Position numbers and translations under genes: made by a program. From JBARCX01 sp049794535 (GTDB taxonomy: Bacteria; Pseudomonadota; Gammaproteobacteria; Xanthomonadales; Rhodanobacteraceae), in contig JBARCX010000040.1 of the NCBI GenBank assembly GCA_049794535.1, positions 1-30,564 on the forward strand: DNA of 30,564 nt, given 5' to 3'. Under the pieces are notes generated by a model that was not told the origin of the DNA, did no database searches, and saw only the letters and a list, made by a program, of their open reading frames with translations. Each line of letters starts with the position of its first letter. Position 1 is the first letter of the stretch. Positions 25,372-30,564 of the stretch are shown here, one piece after another.

Positions 25372-26390
25372 GGCGAGTGGGCCCCGGCAGCATGTGATTC
25401 ATCATTGCGCTGCGTGCCACGGATGATTTCCACACCTTGCGTACCGCCAGCATGATGAAACGTGGCGGGATGTGTTGCACCGTTGGAGTGACCCGCCAAT
25501 CCGACTCCATCGATACCGGCGTAAGCGTCGTTCTCGGGCGTAGCCAACTGCTGCCGCTGCTCATTAGTAAGGCTAGCCAATGGCGTCAGCACCATGCTTG
25601 GCTGCGGGAACAAATCACCGTCCGGCTTACCGCCGTCGCTGGGATGGCGCAGCGCCAATGCGAGCTTGCCGTTCTGCGCACCGAGTAATAACTGATCGAC
25701 CTCTGCCACAGGAACTGCCAATACTGCTGTTCGCGGTGGCGGTGGTGTGCTGCTTGATGATCTAGATGCCGCCTGCGCAACATCCACCGCAGCCGATGAT
25801 TTGTTCGCTGACGCTGGCGGAGTAGGAAGATCCTGGTCGCCGTACGCAAGTACACGTAAACGCGACAAGAGCAAACGTGTCTGAGTCTGATCCTTCGCCG
25901 GCCCTGTCGCGACGGATGACGCGTCTTTCAGGCTAAGGAACACATCCACATAGTCGCCAGGCAGAATCCGATTGCCAGCACCCGCCAGTTCATCGACAGG
26001 TACAGCCAGTGCACGCTCACCATGCTGCAATTCCATCGCGACACCATGGGCAAGCAATCCGGCGGTGATCGGGGTGTCGGCTGGCACGTTCACCAGCGGC
26101 ACATCGCCGACCACGGCATCCAGGCTGGTATAGCTTCCGGGTGGATGCTGTGGAGCAGAGTCCATGCGCAGCGAAGACAGCAAAATGGGCTGCCCGGCTG
26201 GGAGCGCGTTCGCCGCAATCACCAACGTCTGCACGGCTGCATTCGTCGTGGTGTCCGGCGATGCCGCAGCACGACCCACGGGTACCTCGGCAGGTGTCGC
26301 ATTGCGCCGTCCAAGGCTAAACGCCACAAACGCGAGCACTACGGCAAGCACGACGAGCAGCAGAGCAGCGATGCGAGTGATTTTCTGCAT
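25368..26390 (-). CDS. cpaB: CpaB/RcpC Flp pilus assembly protein
   Basis: A 340-residue periplasmic protein with an N-terminal anchor (about 7-26), an SAF domain (about 54-113, LVIAANALPAGQPILLSSL) and the RcpC/CpaB domain (ERALAVPVDELAGAGNRILPGDYVDVF, from about 124). Family members assist secretin and pilus assembly and may bind peptidoglycan through SAF. The tail is Ser/Pro/His-rich. AAGGGG precedes the ATG by about 9 nt, and the gap to the tadE stop upstream is 48 nt. Confidence 0.9.
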   Translation of the reverse strand: MQKITRIAALLLVVLAVVLAFVAFSLGRRNATPAEVPVGRAAASPDTTTNAAVQTLVIAANALPAGQPILLSSLRMDSAPQHPPGSYTSLDAVVGDVPLVNVPADTPITAGLLAHGVAMELQHGERALAVPVDELAGAGNRILPGDYVDVFLSLKDASSVATGPAKDQTQTRLLLSRLRVLAYGDQDLPTPPASANKSSAAVDVAQAASRSSSSTPPPPRTAVLAVPVAEVDQLLLGAQNGKLALALRHPSDGGKPDGDLFPQPSMVLTPLASLTNEQRQQLATPENDAYAGIDGVGLAGHSNGATHPATFHHAGGTQGVEIIRGTQRNDESHAAGAHSP

Positions 26391-26438
26391 CTATATTCCC
26401 CTTCTGTCTGTGGGCCTTGTGTCTGAGAATCGCCGCTC

Positions 26439-26969
26439 TCAGTCCCCTGAAATGTCGAGCTGTACGGTGGCCGAACTAGTCATATTTCCAGACATCAGCC
26501 AGCTGTAAACCGTGGTAGTGCCAGGAATGAACGGGTGATTGTTATAATCAAATGAGGTCTGCACCGTCATACATTGCACGGTCGACGCATCAGGACAGGT
26601 GGCAGCGGCAGAAACAGTAACCGGATAGTAAGTGCCGCCACCCGGCGCAGACGGTGCAGCGCAATTGGCTGTCTCGCCAGAAAAGCTCAGCAGCCACGCC
26701 ATGGATTCCACAGCGGCCTCGCAGGCATTGGTTTCACGTTGCGCAGTTGTGCCGTAATGCAATGCGGCACGCGCCCCCTCAGCGGCGGCCAACGTCAATG
26801 ATTGTTGGGCCGCAAAAATCAATACGCCTGATAACGTCAGCAACAATAGCGGCAACATACCAAACAAAAACACTAGCGCGAACTCAATGGCCACCACTCC
26901 ACGCTGTCGGCTTATGTACTGCCATTCTGCACTGGCGCGATAGACGAATTTTCGATGCATGGCACGCAT
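26439..26969 (-). CDS. tadE: TadE-like pseudopilin
   Basis: A protein of about 176 residues with the TadE pattern: a short basic leader, then RG-VVAIEF, where cleavage after Gly leaves Glu at +5 and Phe at +6, and a membrane helix (about 30-55). It would be a TadV substrate and a minor pseudopilin. Four Cys-type residues in the C-terminal part may form disulphides. The ATG at 26969 has GGTGA at a fair distance. A GTG at 26978 would make a GTGA overlap with the tadV stop and is a real alternative. The ORF up to 27149 overlaps tadV and is rejected. Confidence 0.82.
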   Translation of the reverse strand: MRAMHRKFVYRASAEWQYISRQRGVVAIEFALVFLFGMLPLLLLTLSGVLIFAAQQSLTLAAAEGARAALHYGTTAQRETNACEAAVESMAWLLSFSGETANCAAPSAPGGGTYYPVTVSAAATCPDASTVQCMTVQTSFDYNNHPFIPGTTTVYSWLMSGNMTSSATVQLDISGD

Positions 26970-26974
26970 AGTCG

Positions 26975-27511
26975 TCACCAACGCTGCAGAGCAGGTGTAA
27001 ATACAGTGATCATGGCCCCCATCGCCAGATACGCGGCATAGGGCAACCCTTGCCGCCCTTGCCGGGCCAATGCAACGCGGCGCCCCCATGGCGATGTGGC
27101 CATCCACGTTTGCGCCACATCCCACCCTGGGGTGGTGTGCTGCAGCCAATATCTCGACATCAGCATGGCTAGACCATGTACACCAGCCAATACACTGCCA
27201 ATAATCCAGATCGGAAGTAACGCTTTAGCACCGAGTAGAAAACCCAGCGTGGCGAAAAGCTTCACATCCCCTGCTCCCATCCAGCCAAATACATGCATGG
27301 GCAACAGCACAACCAAACCTATAAAGATGCCGAGCAAGGCCGACCACAGCGGGCCGGCCTCGCCTTGAACCAAACAGACACTCATCATCCAAACGGCTCC
27401 AAGCAGAAGAGCCGTCAGCAGCCACGCATTGGGCACTCTGCGCGCATACAAATCGCTCGCGACAACCAGCGCACTCAACGCCACAGCCAGCATTTGTAGA
27501 GGAGCAATCAT
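26975..27511 (-). CDS. tadV: TadV/CpaA prepilin peptidase (A24 family)
   Basis: A 178-residue inner-membrane aspartic peptidase that cleaves Flp and TadE-type leaders. Both catalytic aspartates are present: ASDLYARRVPN (D20) and GAGDVKLF (D82). It has about six membrane helices and ends with the CpaA-type LPYAAYLAMGAM. It lacks the N-methylation domain of PilD, as usual for Tad systems. The ATG at 27511 is chosen, though a GTG at 27529 in frame is possible; neither has a strong ribosome-binding site. Confidence 0.9.
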   Translation of the reverse strand: MIAPLQMLAVALSALVVASDLYARRVPNAWLLTALLLGAVWMMSVCLVQGEAGPLWSALLGIFIGLVVLLPMHVFGWMGAGDVKLFATLGFLLGAKALLPIWIIGSVLAGVHGLAMLMSRYWLQHTTPGWDVAQTWMATSPWGRRVALARQGRQGLPYAAYLAMGAMITVFTPALQRW

Positions 27512-27587
27512 AGGCCCGCTTATCCACACCCGATTAGGTCAAGATCCCAAGAGAACCGAGTTCGAAAGTTTTAAGGCTGTCCTCGCC

Positions 27588-27767
27588 TCAGGTTTTTGTC
27601 GTCGGAACAGCCGCATCCAAAGTACTGAATATAGATGTGTACAACGCTGAAATATCCGTACCAAAAACGGCAACGATAGCCGCCGCCACAATGGCTGCCA
27701 AAATTCCATACTCCAACGCCGTGATCCCATCTTCTTCGGCTAGAAATTTGCGAATGGACGTATTCAT
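27588..27767 (-). CDS. flp: Flp type IVc major pilin
   Basis: A 59-residue pilin precursor: a 14-residue leader MNTSIRKFLAEEDG, then ITALEYG, the Flp motif with Glu at +5 and Tyr at +6 after the predicted cleavage. The hydrophobic helix LAAIVAAAIVAVFG follows, then a short polar tail. It is the first gene of the tad operon, 76 nt before tadV. A near-ideal AAAGGAGG (27774-27781) sits 6 nt before the ATG, in keeping with a protein made in large amounts. Confidence 0.95.
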   Translation of the reverse strand: MNTSIRKFLAEEDGITALEYGILAAIVAAAIVAVFGTDISALYTSIFSTLDAAVPTTKT

Positions 27768-28402
27768 TGCATGCCTCCTTTGGAGCTCGCAGCCCCTTAG
27801 CTATCGATATTTTCGAAGGTAACCCTGGTTAGTTAATAACCCTCGAAAACCTGCGTAATTCGAACACAGGGTGGTCCACCCGGACCTATGGCCAAGCCGA
27901 ACTACCGGCTTCGTCAAAATATTGACAATCAAGAAGCGTGCCGCAAACCGTCTTTACACAATGCAACAAATTAAATGTAGATGTTGCGTGAAGAAAATGA
28001 TTCACCCGCATTATGTGAAGACAATGTGTACAGACACGACAAACCGTGCTGCAGCCTTGTTTAAAGGCAACAACACCCGCTCCAATTCATGAGCTAAAAC
28101 CAGAAAGGCATACGTTATCTCCCCCGTTTACCGGCAAACTCCGTCCATGCCCTTGCCGACCTGTGACACAACTTATACTCTCGAAATAGTTACTTTGTGC
28201 ACAAAAACGGCACTAGTTGCTCTATCTTTAGATTCACGCCTTCTTCTCTTAAATACGACAATTAAAGTTGCACGCATTTTCATCCGAATATGTGTATATG
28301 TGACTAACAGCCAAGTCTCTAATAAAGTGAGCACGGCCAGAAGGAACCCGGCACATCATCCGAGTGCACGGACTAGTCGTCACAGGGGGCGATTTGCGCA
28401 CC
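27768..28402. promoter_or_regulatory. Long AT-richer divergent region between flp and the AraC gene
   Basis: About 635 bases without a gene. Symmetric sites seen are GGGTGGTCCACCC (27869-27881, 6-bp arms round one base), GTCAAAATATTGAC (27913-27926, near-perfect) and TTTGTGCACAAA (28194-28205, perfect 12-bp). The first two lie upstream of flp and the third is nearer the AraC-type gene. They are candidate regulator sites. I could not pick reliable -35/-10 or sigma54 elements. The short ORFs here lack ribosome-binding sites and family features. Confidence 0.45.
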
Positions 28403-29392
28403 ATGGCAGTCGAGACTGATAGCAGTCTGAGGTCATACGATCTGATCTCGCTAAGCGGGATGCTTAGAGTGTGCGACATGGAGATGGTGTTGCTTGGCTC
28501 ACATGGGCCACAAGCCGCTATCGACTCCTATACATCCAACGAAGCGATTTTCTGCAGTGGTGAAACCGACTTCCCATTTCGCGGTCGCTTTGTATTACCG
28601 ACCGATTGGTGCCTTATTGGCTACATCCACCACACACTCGAAGGAAGTTGGTGTCACGGCACGTCACTGGGGTCCGGCATGGCATTCACCGTACTTCCAG
28701 AAGGCATTAGCGAATTTATGTTTTGCGCTGGCAGCCAAATCACCGTCATGCTCGTTCCGTTGGAAAAGTTGCAACTAAAGCTCGCCGAACGTTCGCCACA
28801 TCAGTCGGATATGCCATCGCGATTATTGTCGCTATTCACTCTTTCCAATCAACGTCCCGCACAGTTACTGCGTGCTCAATTCGAGCGTATCCGCCGACAC
28901 CTTATGCGCGTCGAGGCGGCCGAACATACATCGACCTTGCAAGACTCCGATGTGGATGCACTACTGGAAAGCCACCTCTCGGCGGGTCTGTCGGCGCTTC
29001 CCGAGGATCGCCCACAATGCTCGCGCGGTCGACGCACTCATTATTTGATCGTGCAACGCACTGAGCAGTTCATGCGCGCCAACATGCGCCATGACATCTA
29101 TATCAATGAGATGTGCAATGCGGCTGGCGTGAGTGAACGCGCATTGCGCTACGCCTTCGAAGATCTACTCGGACTTTCGCCAAATCGCTACCTGTCCATG
29201 CTTCGACTGTGCACCGCATGCCGAAGCCTTTCTCTATCCGATGCCAGTCGGCGCTCGGTGAAATCGGTCGCGCTCAGCTGTGGGCTATGGGATCTGTCTC
29301 GCTTTGCCGATCACTATCGCCGGGTGTTTGGCGAACTCCCCCGAGACACTCTGATGCGAGCGCCACCGCTCGACAACGTGTCCGCCGCCTGA
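28403..29392 (+). CDS. AraC/XylS family transcriptional regulator
   Basis: A protein of about 329 residues. The C-terminal 100 residues are a typical double HTH: INEMCNAAGVSERALRYAFEDLLGLSPNRYLSMLRL, then SVKSVALSCGLWDLSRFADHYRRVFGELPRDTL. The N-terminal domain (about 20-200) has a ligand-binding or dimerisation look, but I do not recognise a specific subfamily. The ATG at 28403 is chosen; a GTG at 28364 is possible, and neither has a strong site. It is divergent from the tad operon across a 635-bp region, so it may control the pilus genes; this is inference from position only. Confidence 0.85.
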   Translation: MAVETDSSLRSYDLISLSGMLRVCDMEMVLLGSHGPQAAIDSYTSNEAIFCSGETDFPFRGRFVLPTDWCLIGYIHHTLEGSWCHGTSLGSGMAFTVLPEGISEFMFCAGSQITVMLVPLEKLQLKLAERSPHQSDMPSRLLSLFTLSNQRPAQLLRAQFERIRRHLMRVEAAEHTSTLQDSDVDALLESHLSAGLSALPEDRPQCSRGRRTHYLIVQRTEQFMRANMRHDIYINEMCNAAGVSERALRYAFEDLLGLSPNRYLSMLRLCTACRSLSLSDASRRSVKSVALSCGLWDLSRFADHYRRVFGELPRDTLMRAPPLDNVSAA

Positions 29393-29480
29393 AGTCGCGG
29401 CGCACAGTCTCGCTCAAACGCTTCATGCGATATGTCGATGGATGGCAAGCCCGCGAATCACAACATTGGCGTATTCCTGC

Positions 29481-29583
29481 GTTGGGTATCGCTTCGCTCC
29501 ACCCAACCTACCCACCATGTCGACCTACGTGAGGGAACGACGGCATTCGCGTAGGTTGGCGATGAGCGCATGCGAATCCCAAC
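29481..29583. repeat. Inverted pair of REP-like repeats, copies B and C
   Basis: Copy C, reading GTTGGGTATC to ACCCAACCTAC (29481-29511), is inverted relative to copy B (29549-29583), which matches copy A at 14962-14996 except for one base. Together B and C form a REPIN-like arrangement about 100 bp long. A diverged tail, gcgaatcacaacattggcg, lies at 29452-29470. Confidence 0.65.
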
Positions 29584-29615
29584 ATCGACGTGCCCCTCGG
29601 TAAGTACGCCCTGGA

Positions 29616-29692
29616 CGACACCGTGGGAGCAGGGGCACCAGGGGGCGGCCCATGCCTGTCGACACAAAATCCATGTGCCGCCCACGGTGTCG
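29616..29692. other. 77-nt structured inverted-repeat element
   Basis: CGACACCGTGGG (29616-29627) and CCCACGGTGTCG (29681-29692) are a perfect 12-bp inverted repeat. Inside, GGCGGCCCATG (29644-29654) pairs with CATGTGCCGCC (29672-29682) with one mismatch. If both stems form, the outer one is cut to 10 bp with an 18-nt one-sided bulge. The loop contains the palindrome TGTCGACA. No T tract follows. It could be a structured RNA, a protein-binding cruciform or a repeat remnant. Confidence 0.4.
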
Positions 29693-29836
29693 ACCACGGC
29701 AGACTCAGCGATGAAAGCTTCCCCATCAGCAGTGATTAGACATGCGAATATAAATATGCGGTGCGCATAGCCGGCATGACGCTATGCAATTTCGGCAATG
29801 CACTAGGCAAATGCGGCAACCTGACCAACGACAACC

Positions 29837-29862
29837 TTAAGAGCTCTGTGTAAAGCTCTTAA
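29837..29862 (-). terminator. 9-bp hairpin covering the stop of the winged-helix gene
   Basis: TTAAGAGCT and AGCTCTTAA form a perfect stem with an 8-nt loop. The stem includes the TAA stop of the minus-strand gene. It may end its transcript, but it is AT-rich and lacks a following U run, so a terminator role is weak. Confidence 0.35.
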
Positions 29863-30188
29863 CAAACCAGGTGAATTCCAGGTCGCGGCAAATCATCGCC
29901 GTCGCTTACTTCGGCGTGACAGACACCCCACAGTGTTCTACTTAGAAGATCGTGCGCTGCACGGCCAGCATCAGTCACGCCACCGGCCAGCGATATCGTG
30001 ATGCCGTCCTCAGACAATGTTGCGCTTGGCGCATAGATGAGCCCTTGCTGCCAAAGCAGTCCTAAACACCTCACGACCTGTGGGCGACTGAATCCAAAAT
30101 TAGCCAGATGCGTGGCTGTCTGAAAACGCTCTCTTGCGATGGCAATTTCCAGCAAGTCGTACACCAGATAAATATCTCCGTAGAACAT
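29859..30188 (-). CDS. Small winged-helix-like hypothetical protein
   Basis: A 109-residue protein of no family I recognise. Residues about 5-55 read as three helices (DIYLVYDLLEIAIARERF, TATHLANFGFS, RPQVVRCLGLLWQQGLIY), followed by a polar wing-like segment with SLAGGVTDAGRAAHDLL, the layout of a winged helix such as MarR- or phage-regulator-type proteins. It is supported as a gene by GGAG 6 nt before the ATG. The upstream gene on the same strand ends 85 nt away, so the two may share a transcript. DNA binding is inference. Confidence 0.6.
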   Translation of the reverse strand: MFYGDIYLVYDLLEIAIARERFQTATHLANFGFSRPQVVRCLGLLWQQGLIYAPSATLSEDGITISLAGGVTDAGRAAHDLLSRTLWGVCHAEVSDGDDLPRPGIHLVC

Positions 30189-30273
30189 AGCGTTCTCCCA
30201 GGAGCTGTAATGACAGAAATAAGCTCTGAGGTTTCATGTACGAGTTGTTGCCAGATGCAGCACCCGCACATAT

Positions 30274-30564
30274 CTACCCACCCTTGCGCAACATCCGCCT
30301 AGCCTTGGTCATGGCCATCTCGTGTGCGGCTATCTCCGCCGCATGCGCATCCGAGAACCCATCCATATGCCGACCGCACGCAAGTTGTTTCCAGTCGCCC
30401 GAGTCAGATAGTTCGTAAATGGACCATGTGCCCATCCAGCGTCGCGCTCCGTCGTCAACCCACGCCTTGAATCCCGCCACCACAAGAAACTTGCCCAAAG
30501 AATCGAACATGGCTGACAGTGCCTTGGTAGCTAACTGATAGCGCGTCTTGGTCGAAGTCGGCCC
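30274..30564 (-). CDS. Hypothetical protein, probably cut by the window end
   Basis: The frame has an ATG at 30510 (78 residues) but stays open to the window edge at 30564 with no stop, adding at least 18 codons (TSTKTRYQLATKALSA before the Met). The ATG has only a distant AAGG, so it may be internal and the true start outside the window. The visible part has a short hydrophobic stretch (GKFLVVAGFKAWV), a WMGTWSIYEL-SDSGDWKQLACG segment and a helical, basic C terminus. No family is recognised. Confidence 0.5.
   Translation of the reverse strand, partial: GPTSTKTRYQLATKALSAMFDSLGKFLVVAGFKAWVDDGARRWMGTWSIYELSDSGDWKQLACGRHMDGFSDAHAAEIAAHEMAMTKARRMLRKGG

Larger units (their letters stand above)
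29393..29858. other. Gene-free stretch with repeats and palindromes
   Basis: No coding sequence is supported in these 466 bases. They hold two opposed repeat copies (29481-29583), a diverged third (about 29452-29470) and a 77-nt structured element (29616-29692). Apparent ORFs read in the repeats give 'WWVGWVERSDTQ'-like peptides, a known artefact of such repeats. Confidence 0.6.

Noticed and set aside
26970..27149. N-terminal extension of the TadE frame
   Set aside because: It lies inside tadV and its Cys/His-rich translation is unlike TadE. The basic leader and RG-VVAIEF site begin at about 26969.
29458..29726. Minus-strand frames reading 'WWVGWVERSDTQ'
   Set aside because: This peptide is a familiar translation artefact of dispersed REP-type repeats. 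There is no ribosome-binding site.

Overview
This 30.6-kb window looks like chromosome from a GC-rich gammaproteobacterium of the Xanthomonadales, most likely the Rhodanobacteraceae (Dyella / Luteibacter / Frateuria group). That placement is inference: it rests on the mix of a GH92 mannosidase locus, an OprB porin, DUF3613 and DUF2968 proteins beside a tad cluster, and intergenic repeats that resemble families I recall from this order. No rRNA, tRNA, CRISPR array, transposase or phage gene was seen.

Left part (about 280-11630): a mannose/glycan utilisation locus. A secreted GH92 alpha-mannosidase is divergent from a LacI-type repressor gene. The repressor gene leads a compact operon: FHS-family sugar/H+ symporter, PfkB-type fructokinase, and AGE-family epimerase/isomerase (probably mannose isomerase). 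A secreted M1 metallopeptidase and an OprB-type carbohydrate porin follow. The genes suggest this route: the mannosidase frees mannose, the porin passes it through the outer membrane, the symporter takes it in, the isomerase makes fructose, and the kinase makes fructose 6-phosphate. Two LacI-type operators, exactly 100 bp centre to centre, flank the divergent promoters. The symporter carries an insert of about 150 residues made of degenerate leucine-rich repeats between TM5 and TM6, which is the oddest coding feature in the window.

Middle part (about 11670-15870): a REPIN-like palindromic repeat, a DUF4105 membrane protein divergent from a large alpha/beta-hydrolase lipoprotein, and a DUF2968 coiled-coil exported protein.

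Right part (about 16010-27770, minus strand): a full tad (tight adherence / Flp type IVc pilus) cluster in the order flp, tadV, tadE, cpaB/rcpC, rcpA/cpaC, tadZ/cpaE, tadA, tadB, tadC, tadD, DUF3613, tadG. Most junctions are 4-nt ATGA overlaps, which point to translational coupling. The 59-residue flp pilin gene has the strongest ribosome-binding site seen here. A roughly 630-bp AT-richer intergenic region separates it from a divergent AraC-type regulator gene.

Right edge (29390-30564): a gene-free stretch with inverted repeat copies and a 77-nt structured element, a small winged-helix-like protein, and an unrecognised protein whose reading frame stays open to the window end.
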